From a bacterium (GTDB lineage Bacteria > Myxococcota_A > Bradymonadia > UBA7976 > UBA1532), in the NCBI GenBank assembly GCA_030426085.1, contig JAUHYW010000033.1:1-64000 (forward strand): 64,000 nt of DNA. The letters run 5' to 3'. Made by a program: the position numbers and the translations under genes. The notes beneath the pieces are model-generated. The model did not search any database. It saw only the letters and a program-made list of their open reading frames with translations, and was not told the origin of the DNA. Below are positions 45,530-53,372 of this stretch, piece by piece. Within the stretch, counting starts at the first letter, position 1. Every line of letters begins with the position of its first letter.

Positions 45530-47001
45530 AGGCCGACGGCCTCACCGCCTGCTACGGCGGCGCCTTCGACCCGCCCCACCTCGCCCACCTGTTCACCGTC
45601 GGCTACCTGCTCGGGCGGGGCGACGTCGAGCGGGTGTGGCTCGTGCCCACCGCCGATCACGTCTTCGGCAAGCGCATGGCCCCGTTCGCCGAGCGGGCCG
45701 CCATGCTGCGGGCCGCGCTCGACGCCGCCGGCTGGGGCCCGGCGCTGGCCGATGGGCGGCTCGCGATCAGCGACGTCGAGACCGAGCGGGGCGGACCCAG
45801 CCGCACGTTCGATACGCTGACGCTGTTGACCGCCCGCCACTCGGGGCATGCCTTCTGCTGGGTCATCGGCGCCGACAACCTCAGCGAGTCGCACCGCTGG
45901 CACCGCTTCGACGACATCACCGCCCGCTGGCCGCTGATCGTGCTCGGCCGCCCGGGGCACGAGGCCGCGCTGACCGCCCGCCGGGGCGAGGCGTGGTGCC
46001 GGCCGGGGCCCACGCTGCCCGCCGTCTCGTCCACCGCCATCCGCGACGCGCTGCGGGGCGTCGGCGACCCCGAGGCGCTGCGCTGGCTGCCCGACGCCAC
46101 CCGCGAGGCCGCCCGGCGGCTGTATCGACCCGATCGCGGCGCCGCGGATGGCGCCCTGCGGGGCCCGATCTGGATCCTGGGCGCCGGCCGCGCCGGGCGG
46201 GCGCTGGCCGACGGGCTACGCCGGGCCGGGCTCACCGTGCGCCTGTGGAGCCGCTCCCCGGCGCCCGACCTCGAACACCACGGCCCGCTGCCCGCCGGCC
46301 CGCTGTCCGAGGCCGGGGTGATCATCATCGCCGTGCGGGACGACGTCATCGAGCGCCTGGCCCGCGACCTGGCCGACGCTCTGGACCCCCAGACGCTCGA
46401 CGGCCCCGCCGTGCTGCACACCGCCGGGCGCCTGGGGGCCGAGGCGCTGGCCCCGCTCGCCGCCCGCGGCCTGCGCACCGGCTCGCTGCACCCGCTGCAA
46501 TCCCTGCGGGGCGATGGCGCGGCGCTGCGGGGCGCGTTCTGCGCGGTCGAGGGCCCCGCCGCCGACACCGCCGAGGCGCTGGCCCGAGCGGTCGGCGGGC
46601 GCCCGGTGCGGCTGCCGGCGGGCGAGAAGGCGGCCTATCACGCCGCGGCGGTGCTGGCGGCCAACTTCGCGACCACCCTCGGCGCGGGCGGGGTGGCGCT
46701 GCTCGAGGCGCTGGGGCTCGCCGAGCCGACGGCCCGGGCGATGCTGACGCCGCTGCTGGAGGGCACGGTGAAGCACCTCGCGGCGAGCCCGGCTGCCGAG
46801 GCGCTGACCGGCCCCTTCGCCCGGGGCGACCTCGAGACCGTGGCGGCCCACGTCCCGGCCATCGCCCGCCACGCGCCGCAATACCTCGACACCTACCGGG
46901 CGCTGGCCCGGGCCACCGCGGCGATGCTCGGCTGGCCCGACGACCGCCGCCGCCGACTCGACGCCATCTTGATCCACGAAGAACCGGGAGCAGACCCATG
47001 A
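45526..47001 (+). CDS. nadD: NadD - DUF2520 Rossmann oxidoreductase fusion
   Basis: 491 aa from GTG 45526. Residues ~5-205 are a nicotinate-nucleotide adenylyltransferase: CYGGAFDPPHLAHLFTVGYL (GxFDPxHxxH), WLVPTADHVFGKRMAPFAER, FCWVIGADNLSESHRWHRFD and LPAVSSTAIRDALRG (SSTxIR). Residues ~215-491 are a DUF2520-type, ketopantoate-reductase-like protein: IWILGAGRAGRALADGLRRA (Rossmann), GVIIIAVRDDVIERLARDLA, GLRTGSLHPLQSLRGDGAAL, GEKAAYHAAAVLAANFATTL. A continuous frame with a short linker (PDRGAADGALRGP). NadD makes NaAD in NAD synthesis; the C-terminal substrate is unknown. The TGA overlaps the next ATG. Confidence 0.9.
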   Translation: MKADGLTACYGGAFDPPHLAHLFTVGYLLGRGDVERVWLVPTADHVFGKRMAPFAERAAMLRAALDAAGWGPALADGRLAISDVETERGGPSRTFDTLTLLTARHSGHAFCWVIGADNLSESHRWHRFDDITARWPLIVLGRPGHEAALTARRGEAWCRPGPTLPAVSSTAIRDALRGVGDPEALRWLPDATREAARRLYRPDRGAADGALRGPIWILGAGRAGRALADGLRRAGLTVRLWSRSPAPDLEHHGPLPAGPLSEAGVIIIAVRDDVIERLARDLADALDPQTLDGPAVLHTAGRLGAEALAPLAARGLRTGSLHPLQSLRGDGAALRGAFCAVEGPAADTAEALARAVGGRPVRLPAGEKAAYHAAAVLAANFATTLGAGGVALLEALGLAEPTARAMLTPLLEGTVKHLAASPAAEALTGPFARGDLETVAAHVPAIARHAPQYLDTYRALARATAAMLGWPDDRRRRLDAILIHEEPGADP

Positions 47002-47822
47002 ACGAGGCCGATCGGGCCGGAGACGTGCGCTACGCCACCGACGGCCCGGTGGCCACGATCACCCTCGACCGCCCCGAGGCCCGCAACGCCTACAGCGAGG
47101 CGATGGTCGGCGAGCTGATCGGCGCGCTCGACCGGGCCGCCGACGACCCCGCCGTCCGGGCGGTGGTGCTCACCGGGGCCGGCAAGGCGTTCAGCGCCGG
47201 GGGCGACCTCAAGCGCATGCGCGACCGGGCGGGCATGTTCGAGGGCGACGCGGCGACCCTGCGCCAACGCTATATCGCGATCATCCAGCAGATCCCGCGG
47301 CGCATGGACCGCTTCGACAAGCCGATCGTCGCCGCGGTCAACGGCCCGGCCATCGGCGCCGGCCTCGACCTGGCCTGCATGTGCGACCTGCGCCTCGCCG
47401 GCCGGCGGGCCCGGTTCGGCTCGACCTTCGTCAAGGTGGGCCTCATCCCGGGGGACGGCGGCGCCTTCGTGCTCGCCCGCACGATCGGCTTCCCCCGGGC
47501 GCTGGAGATGATCATGTCGGCCCGCATCGTCGGGGCCGACGAGGCGCTGGCGATGGGGCTGGTGCACCGGCTGATCGACGACGCGGACGACCCCGACGCC
47601 CTGCTCGGCGCCGCCCACGAGACCGCCCGCGGGCTGGCCGCGCTGCCGCCGGTCGCCCTGCAGCTCGCCAAGCGCGCCGCCTATCGGAGCTGGTCGATGA
47701 CGCTCGACGAGGCGCTGGAGCTCGCCGCGACCTACCAGGGCATCACCCAGCGCACCGCCGACCACGTCGAGGCGGTCTCGGCGCTGCTCGAGAAGCGGCC
47801 GGGGCGCTACACGGGGCGCTGA
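46998..47822 (+). CDS. Enoyl-CoA hydratase/isomerase (crotonase) family protein
   Basis: 274 aa. VATITLDRPEARNAYSEAMV, LTGAGKAFSAGGDLKRM (oxyanion hole strand), AVNGPAIGAGLDLACMCDLR and VGLIPGDGGAFVLARTIGFP are crotonase landmarks. The Glu of the FGQPE position is replaced (FGSTFVKVG), with an acid retained as IPGDGG, a subtype common in fatty-acid or aromatic acyl-CoA metabolism. Substrate not assignable. Translationally coupled to the preceding gene (ATGA). A GAGGCC/GGCCTC stem follows at 47821-47852. Confidence 0.88.
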   Translation: MNEADRAGDVRYATDGPVATITLDRPEARNAYSEAMVGELIGALDRAADDPAVRAVVLTGAGKAFSAGGDLKRMRDRAGMFEGDAATLRQRYIAIIQQIPRRMDRFDKPIVAAVNGPAIGAGLDLACMCDLRLAGRRARFGSTFVKVGLIPGDGGAFVLARTIGFPRALEMIMSARIVGADEALAMGLVHRLIDDADDPDALLGAAHETARGLAALPPVALQLAKRAAYRSWSMTLDEALELAATYQGITQRTADHVEAVSALLEKRPGRYTGR

Positions 47823-47880
47823 GGCCGGCCGGCACCGGTCGTGCTTGGCCTCGAGCGCACCCGGACCGAAAGGACTCATC

Positions 47881-48513
47881 ATGCGCCGTGCTTCCCCGCG
47901 ATCGCTCGCTGCCCTCGCCCTGTCGACCTCGATGCTGCTCGCCGCCTCGGCGGCCGCCGAGACCCGGCTCGGGGTCCGGGCGACCTGGCTGACCTCCGGC
48001 GGCCGCGCGCTGCAGCCGGTGCAGGACGGCGGGAGCTACGGCCCGTGGACGGTCACCGGCCCGGGGCTGAGCGTCGACGCCGAGTTCGTGCAGGGGCCCG
48101 TCTTCGCCCTCGGCGTCGGCGCCCGGATGAGCTATGCCACGGGCGAGGAGGAGCCGTACGCCGGCGGCAACGACATCGCCGTCGCCGCGCTTCGGGTGCC
48201 GTTCCTGCTCGGCTGGCGGATCGCCACCGGCCCGATCGCGCTGCGGATCGGGCTCGAGATCGGGCTCCAGGCCGGCGGGTACGCGTCGAACGACCGCGGC
48301 TTCGAAGACGCCGGCGGCGCGTTCGGGGTGACGACCGGGCTGAGCGTCGGGCTCGACGTCCCGCTCACCGACGCCGTCGACCTCACCGCGCGGGGCGGCG
48401 CCGGCGTGGGGGCCGCCGTCGCCGGCGGGGACGCCGACGCGTCGGGCTGGGGCGAGGCGTTGATCATCGGCTGGTCCCTGCCCGTCGAGATCGGCGCGCA
48501 GTGGCGGTTCTGA
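47881..48513 (+). CDS. Secreted or outer-membrane beta-barrel protein
   Basis: 210 aa. Signal peptide SLAALALSTSMLLAASAAAE. The remainder alternates polar and apolar residues in strands (FALGVGARMSYATGEEEPYA; IALRIGLEIGLQAGGYASND; ALIIGWSLPVEIGAQWRF), ending in F, consistent with an eight- to ten-strand barrel. I do not recognise a named family. GAAAGGA precedes the ATG. Confidence 0.6.
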   Translation: MRRASPRSLAALALSTSMLLAASAAAETRLGVRATWLTSGGRALQPVQDGGSYGPWTVTGPGLSVDAEFVQGPVFALGVGARMSYATGEEEPYAGGNDIAVAALRVPFLLGWRIATGPIALRIGLEIGLQAGGYASNDRGFEDAGGAFGVTTGLSVGLDVPLTDAVDLTARGGAGVGAAVAGGDADASGWGEALIIGWSLPVEIGAQWRF

Positions 48514-48616
48514 GCAGGCGGTACCCGCCCCGCGGCGCGCAGAGCGCGACGTCCCGGACCCGGGTCGCTCTGCAGATCGGCTGAGCGCATCGCCGGACAG
48601 GCCCGCGCGGCGCCGG

Positions 48617-48634
48617 GTAACGCCGGTGTCATGG
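48617..48634 (+). promoter_or_regulatory. Palindromic upstream element of decayed TIR-nSTAND copy 3
   Basis: GTAACGCCGGTGTCATGG, 47-64 bp before the ATG at 48681, matching the elements of copies 1 and 2. The whole 64 bp to the start codon aligns with the copy 2 upstream region, including GGGATACCCTGCC (48661-48673). Confidence 0.55.
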
Positions 48635-48680
48635 CCCATCACTGGCTCGCTCGACCCGGCCGGGATACCCTGCCGGGGCG

Positions 48681-49142
48681 ATGCGTGATCCCTTCGACTT
48701 CGACCTCTTCATCGGCTACGCCGTCCCCGACCGGCCCCACGCCGAGGCGCTGTGCGCCGCCGCCCGCGCCGCGGGTCTGCGGGTGTTCATCGACCTCGAC
48801 CTGCTGGCCGGTGACGACGTCACGATCGCCCTGCCCGCGCTGCGGGGCCAGCTCGACCCGGACGCCGAGCCCCGCCCGGTGGCCTTCGTCGACGACCCGC
48901 ACCAGCCCCGGCTCGTCGCCCGCCTGCTCGCCCAGCTCGTGCAGCCCGCGCCGACCGTCGCCGACGACGCCCCCGGCGCCATCGCCGCCGCCTTCGCCGC
49001 GGTGCCCGGCGGCCGCCCGATCTGCGTGCTCGACCAGTTCGAAGAGATCTTCAAGTCCGGCGACCCGCTCGCCCGGGCTCGGGCCGGGCTGAGGAGGAGA
49101 CGGATCGAGGGGAGTCGATTTCCACCTCTTGACGAGACGTAA
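48681..49142 (+). pseudogene. Decayed TIR-nSTAND gene, copy 3
   Basis: 153 codons. The first ~50 residues match the TIR start of copy 2 (MRDPFDFDLFIGYAVPDRPH; VFIDLDLLAGDDVTIALP). The frame then jumps to a later part (LRGQLDPDAEPRPVAFVDDP ... CVLDQFEEIFKSGDP), so most of the TIR domain and the Walker A loop are gone but Walker B remains. The jump equals an in-frame 513-bp deletion between two CCTGCCCG sequences. After RARAGL the homology ends and the frame closes with an unrelated tail. Non-functional as a receptor. Confidence 0.85.
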
Positions 49143-49183
49143 CTGGCCGGGGCATACCATCCGACCCCGGCTGAGGCATCACC

Positions 49184-50053
49184 GTGGCGGAATACGAGCA
49201 ACAACCTCGACGAGCAGACTTGGAGGACGCGCCGCCCGCCGGCGCACAGATCGTCGAACCCGGCCCCGCCGGAGACGCTGCCCGAGGCCAGTCGGCCGAA
49301 CTCGCCGCCGCCGACACCCGCCGCTGGCCCTCACCGCTCGAACCGGGGCAGGTCGTCGAAGCCGTCGACGAGATGCTGCACGCCGAGGAGTGGGCCAACC
49401 TCCAGCAGATCGCGGCATCGCCGACCCACCGACCGCTGGTCATCGAGCGCTTCCTCGAACACCTCCGCGGGCGCCTCGGGCACGGCGGCGGTCAGTACGT
49501 GACCGGCCGGGTCGATCCCGCCGGCCGGGTGCGCACCCACTGCCGCTTCACGAGCCGGCTCATCGCCGATGGCCTCGCTCGCCTGGGGATCCAGGCCGAG
49601 ATCCGCGTCGTCCCCCATTGGCACCTGGCTCATCGCTATGTCGTCCTGCCCGAGTCGGGCGTCGGCTTGACCCACGCCGACGACCTCTATGATCGCTCGC
49701 TCGCCGACCTGCCCACCGGGCAGCTCCTGCTCGACATCAGCGAGATCGAGCGATACTGGCAGACGGTCACCGACGCCTACCTCCGGACAGAGGCCGACGT
49801 GGCCGGGCGACTCGCGAGCGAAGACGAGGCGGGCACCGCGGCGCCTGCGCTCGAAGGCACGATCGAAGTCGCGACCCGGGCCACCTCCGACGCCGAGCCC
49901 GAGTGGCACACCGTCCCGCTGTCGGACGTGGTCGACCGCATGCCGGCCGGGCTGCGCGCCGAGCTGGCCACCCCCGCGCGGATGACCCGCGCCGTCGAGC
50001 GCTGCCGACCGGTCATCGCCAAGATGGGGCAGCTCGACCCCGAGCGCTCGTAG
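49184..50053 (+). CDS. Hypothetical protein, possible transglutaminase-like fold, with in-frame amber
   Basis: 289 aa from GTG 49184 to TAG 50051-50053. After a Pro/Ala-rich N-terminus, ~75-210 includes RTHCRFTSRLIADGLARLGI, AEIRVVPHWHLAHRYVVLPE and LLLDISEIERYW. The order Cys-helix / beta / His-strand / Asp-strand resembles the papain-like transglutaminase fold, but this is tentative. The same frame stays open for 49 further codons to TGA 50201-50203 with coding-like composition (AAIDMAVTAIVRELARSAAY), so the TAG may truncate a longer protein. It lies between the decayed TIR-nSTAND gene and the lipoprotein. Confidence 0.5.
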   Translation: MAEYEQQPRRADLEDAPPAGAQIVEPGPAGDAARGQSAELAAADTRRWPSPLEPGQVVEAVDEMLHAEEWANLQQIAASPTHRPLVIERFLEHLRGRLGHGGGQYVTGRVDPAGRVRTHCRFTSRLIADGLARLGIQAEIRVVPHWHLAHRYVVLPESGVGLTHADDLYDRSLADLPTGQLLLDISEIERYWQTVTDAYLRTEADVAGRLASEDEAGTAAPALEGTIEVATRATSDAEPEWHTVPLSDVVDRMPAGLRAELATPARMTRAVERCRPVIAKMGQLDPERS

Positions 50054-50211
50054 ATCACCTTCGGCGCCGAGGACCTGCCCCCGGACAGACCGGCAGCCAT
50101 CGACATGGCGGTCACCGCCATCGTGCGCGAGCTCGCCCGATCAGCGGCCTACCGCGCCGCCCAGGCAGCCGATGAAGCCTTCGTCCATCCGGCGCTGCGG
50201 TGAGGGGCGGG

Positions 50212-50601
50212 ATGCATCGGGTGATCGCGATGTGCGCGCTGCTGGCGGGGTGCTCGGGTGGCGCCGGCCGAGCGCCGGCCGTCTCGCCCGGCCCGCAGCC
50301 CGTCACGACGTTGCCGGACGCGTCGCCGCCCGACGCAGCGGTGGAGGACGCCGGGGCCGCGCTGCCCGATCCCTGCCGCCATGTCCGCTGCCCGGCCGGC
50401 GCCGCGTGCGCCGATGGTCACTGCCGGCCGCTCGACGCCGCGTGCGTGAGCGATGGCCAGTGTCCGGGCGATCAGCGATGCATCGACGGCGCGTGCGCCT
50501 GCACCTGCTTCGGCGATGGGACATGCCCCGCCGGGCAGATCTGCGACTGCCATTGCCGACCCGCGGAGCAGGCGCCGGCTGGCGTCTCGGATGACGAGTG
50601 A
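50212..50601 (+). CDS. Small Cys-rich lipoprotein, copy 2
   Basis: 129 aa; the ATG 50212 has GAGGGGCGGG immediately upstream. It is ~85% identical by eye to the 4334-4726 product: MHRVIAMCALLAGCSGG (lipobox LAGC), DASPPDAAVEDAGAALPDPC, CVSDGQCPGDQRCIDGACAC, CFGDGTCPAGQICDCHC. All cysteines are kept, so the gene appears to remain under selection although the neighbouring receptor gene has decayed. Envelope lipoprotein of unknown function. Confidence 0.75.
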   Translation: MHRVIAMCALLAGCSGGAGRAPAVSPGPQPVTTLPDASPPDAAVEDAGAALPDPCRHVRCPAGAACADGHCRPLDAACVSDGQCPGDQRCIDGACACTCFGDGTCPAGQICDCHCRPAEQAPAGVSDDE

Positions 50602-50706
50602 TGAAAGAAGTCGGGGGAGGGCGTAGGGCCGGCGCGCTGCGGCGGGGCTCGGCCACCGCCGGCCGACCCTGCCGCCACGCCCAGGCACACGATCGATGAT
50701 CAACGA
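50602..50706. repeat. Remnant of the TIR-nSTAND 3' flank
   Basis: Reverse-complemented, this segment contains GTTGATCATCGATCGTGT and GGCCGGCGGTGGCCGAG, matching 4235-4346 downstream of the other lipoprotein gene. Just beyond it (50711-50730) GCGGGGCGGACGAGG resembles the last codons of a TIR-nSTAND gene pointing the other way. The locus was therefore once organised like 1-8 kb. Confidence 0.65.
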
Positions 50707-51753
50707 ACTGACGCGGGGCGGACGAGGGGTCGCGACCCGGATCCAGCTCGGCTGGGGGTCGACTACGAGTTCGCGCTGGATTGAGCCGGCCGGCTCCGCC
50801 CTGTGCCACTGCCCGGGGGCGCGTTCGAAGGCCGGATCCAGCCTGTGCCGCTGCGGGGAGATGGCTTCGAAGGCCGCTCGGCGGCGACGGGCCACGGGCG
50901 GGGTGTGCATTCGAAGGGCGGCGGCGCCGAGCGCGTCTGCCGGGCGTCGCTCGGCGGCGGCTCGCCGGGCAGCGGCACCGGCCCCGATCGGCGATCTCGC
51001 GCGGTCCGCGGGGGGCCGACACCCCGATTTTCGACGAGGCACGCGATCGGGCGGGCGCCGACAGGGTGGATTTCGAAGGGTCACCCGATCGGCGGCCCGC
51101 CGGCGCGCCCCGATCGCGGGGTCGACGTGATCGGGGCCGACCCGATCGATCGCCGGATCGCTGCGGCGCCCGCCCGACGCCCGTCGCAAAGAGCCGGCGC
51201 GCGTCGGGCTCGCGCCTGCGGCCTGTGCCACACGGCGGGTGGGCGTCGGCCGACCGCCCGTGGGACAGACCGACGGGGGCGTCGCGCGGCCCGCTGCACG
51301 GTGTGCCACAGGGTGCGGCGCGGTCGGGGAGGGCGTCCTCGTCGTGTGGCGCCCGGTCGCGCGGCGTCGGGCTGCGTCGACCGCCGGTGTGGCGGCCGCC
51401 GACGGCGGGTCGGTGGGTCGCTCCCCGATCGATGGCACGGCGCGGCGGCGGTCGCGGTGGTCGATCGGGCCCCGTCGGTCCGTCTCGAGGCGGCCCGGCC
51501 TTCGAAAATCGGCCTGTCGCCGCCTCGCCGATCGGGCGCTGCGGTCGATCCGGGCCAGTCGGCGCCCGCCCGATCGCGTGGGTCTTCGAAATCCGGGGTG
51601 TCGGCGCCCCGCCGATCGGACGGGGCGGCGATCCGGCGGTCTGTCGCCGGGGTGAAGGGGGCCTCGAGCGGTCGATCGCGGCCTGTGGCACAGGGAGGAG
51701 ATCGCGTGCTGCATCCGGATCGGGCGGGTCGCGTGGGTGTCCGCGCCGCGGCG
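50707..51753. other. Non-coding region of degenerate GATCGG-rich repeats
   Basis: No supported gene in ~1.05 kb. Short words recur irregularly: TTCGAA next to GGCCG or ATCCGG (50828, 50870, 50911, 51070, 51499, 51595), CGATCGGGCGGGCGCC-like strings, and GCCTGTGCCAC or its complement (50799, 51223, 51672). Long open frames exist on both strands but have biased Arg/Gly/Pro composition with no domain. It reads as decayed repetitive DNA at the edge of an accessory region. Confidence 0.5.
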
Positions 51754-52116
51754 TCAGTCGCAGCGGGGGTCGGCGTTCTGGAAGTTGCGGATGACGTCCT
51801 CGCCGATGGGCAGCGGATCGCAGCCGTGGTCCTGCTCGCAGACGAAGCCCCACCGCGGCTCGGCGAGGGCGTGGCAGTCGAGGCAGTTGCCGCCGAACTG
51901 GTTGACCACGTCGTCGGTGCCCCGGTCCTCGATGATCACTTCGCCGTCGGCGGCGAACCGCAGGAAGAAGAACTCCCAGTCGTTGGTGGCCGGGCTCCAG
52001 CCGGGGCGGCGCTCGACCATGGCCTCGGCGGGCACGAGCTGGATGACGGTGCCCGGGGGGCAGGCCCCCCCCTCGGGGGCGTTGGCCACCGCCCGTCGGG
52101 GGTGGCACAGACCCGG
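51754..52116 (-). pseudogene. 3' fragment of haem-lipoprotein gene (direct repeat, left copy)
   Basis: The frame 51754-52089 encodes ANAPEGGACPPGTVIQLVPA ... FGGNCLDCHALAEPRWGFVC ... IRNFQNADPRCD, nearly identical to the last 111 residues of the gene at 56710-57414. Beyond 52093 the sequence jumps to GTCGGGGGTGGCACAGACCC, which is the end of the next gene (57433-57455), so a 383-bp internal segment with the signal peptide and start is missing. The copy has no RBS or export signal. It forms the left border of the LysR-ceramidase block. Confidence 0.85.
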
Positions 52117-52149
52117 CGTCGAGACCGGCGGGGTGCGGCGTGGGTCACC

Positions 52150-53127
52150 TCACAGGGTCAGCGTCGCGTAGGCCGCCATCAGCTCGTCGCACGTCTCGAC
52201 GAGCTCGGCCCGCAGCCAGCGATGCAGCGGGTCGTCGTGACTGCGCGCGTGCCAGAGCATGACGGTGTCACCCTTCGGCATCTCGATGGGAGGCGACAGA
52301 AGTCGACCGGGCAGCGATGGCTGCAAGTGATGTGCGATCATCTGGTTCGTCGTCAGCAACAGATCGCTGGTCACCGCCAGATACCATGACAGCATGAAGT
52401 CCTGCGTGACCGTCGCGATCCGGCGTCGGCGGCCGAGCCGCTCGAGCGTCCGATCGACGAGCCCGTAGGCGTCGCCGCGGGGAGACGTCAGGATGTGGCC
52501 CACGGCGCAGAACTGGTCGAGATCGAGCGCGCCCTGGATATCGGGGTGGTCCGGGCGCACCACACACAGCCACCGGGTCGTCATCAACCGCCGGGCGTAG
52601 AGCGACTCGTCGATGCGCTCGATGGAGGTCCGGGTGATCGCCGACCTGCCGTCTGCGCGCCGAGGCTGAACGATGAGATCGACCTCTCCGCTGGCGAGGA
52701 GGTCGGTCAGCGCGACCTCGCCGATGACATGCAGGCACGTGAGCGTGATGCCCGGGGCTCGCCGAGCCACGCGCGCCATCAGCGCCGGGAAGAAGCTGAG
52801 CGGCCCGGTCCGCGCGCCGATGCGCACGTGGGCCTGCGCCGAGGTGGGGTCGAAGGGGGGCGTGGGCGCGAGCACCTCGTTCAACGCGCGCAGCGCCTCG
52901 GCGAGGGGCCCGGCCAGCGCTCTCGCCCTGTCGGTCGGGATCATGCCCCGCCGATGGCGGATGAGCAGCGGGTCGTCGAGGGCGTCCCGCAGCCGTTGCA
53001 GCTTGTGGCTCATCGCCGGCTGGCTGCAGCCGAGGCGGGCGGCCGCCCGCGTCACGCTGGCCTCCTCGATGAGCGCATGCAGCGCCACGAGCAGGTTGAC
53101 GTCGATTCGGGCCAGCGCGTCGATCAT
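52150..53127 (-). CDS. LysR family transcriptional regulator
   Basis: 325 aa. N-terminal winged HTH: LLVALHALIEEASVTRAAAR, LGCSQPAMSHKLQRLRDALD, DPLLIRHRRGMIPTDRARAL. C-terminal co-inducer domain from ~95 (VRIGARTGPLSFFPALMARV; EVALTDLLASGEVDLIVQPR). Closest by pattern to NodD/SyrM/PcaQ-like regulators of catabolic genes. Divergent from the ceramidase-oxidase gene, which it most likely controls. Confidence 0.92.
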   Translation of the reverse strand: MIDALARIDVNLLVALHALIEEASVTRAAARLGCSQPAMSHKLQRLRDALDDPLLIRHRRGMIPTDRARALAGPLAEALRALNEVLAPTPPFDPTSAQAHVRIGARTGPLSFFPALMARVARRAPGITLTCLHVIGEVALTDLLASGEVDLIVQPRRADGRSAITRTSIERIDESLYARRLMTTRWLCVVRPDHPDIQGALDLDQFCAVGHILTSPRGDAYGLVDRTLERLGRRRRIATVTQDFMLSWYLAVTSDLLLTTNQMIAHHLQPSLPGRLLSPPIEMPKGDTVMLWHARSHDDPLHRWLRAELVETCDELMAAYATLTL

Positions 53128-53372
53128 CGCGTATCTCCAGGCCGCCGGTTGATATCACGCCCGCCAATATATCGAATCGAGATCATTCATTTCCCCGCGC
53201 CGCGGGCAGGCGGTAGCGTCGGATTCACAGAGTGAACGGACAGGCTCACACACCCCGCGAGGGATGGAGGCCCACGAGGTGCGCCGACCGACCCTGGTCT
53301 GCATGGCACCCGTTCGGGGCGTCGTCGATGGGACCCACCGAGCCGACGCGCGCCCGGCGCGAGGAGGATGAC
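53128..53372. promoter_or_regulatory. LysR/ceramidase divergent control region
   Basis: 245 bp. The stretch 53150-53200 is AT-rich for this genome (GATATCACGCCCGCC, AATATATCGAATCGAGATCA) and holds several T-N11-A patterns as in LysR-binding sites. It is the expected site of both promoters. GAGGAGGATGAC immediately precedes the ATG at 53373 as RBS. Confidence 0.45.

Noticed and set aside
49184-50203. TAG reassigned or suppressed as a sense codon in this organism
   Set aside because: Other genes in the window, such as the PilZ and second barrel genes, end at TAG in proper positions; a local nonsense mutation is simpler.
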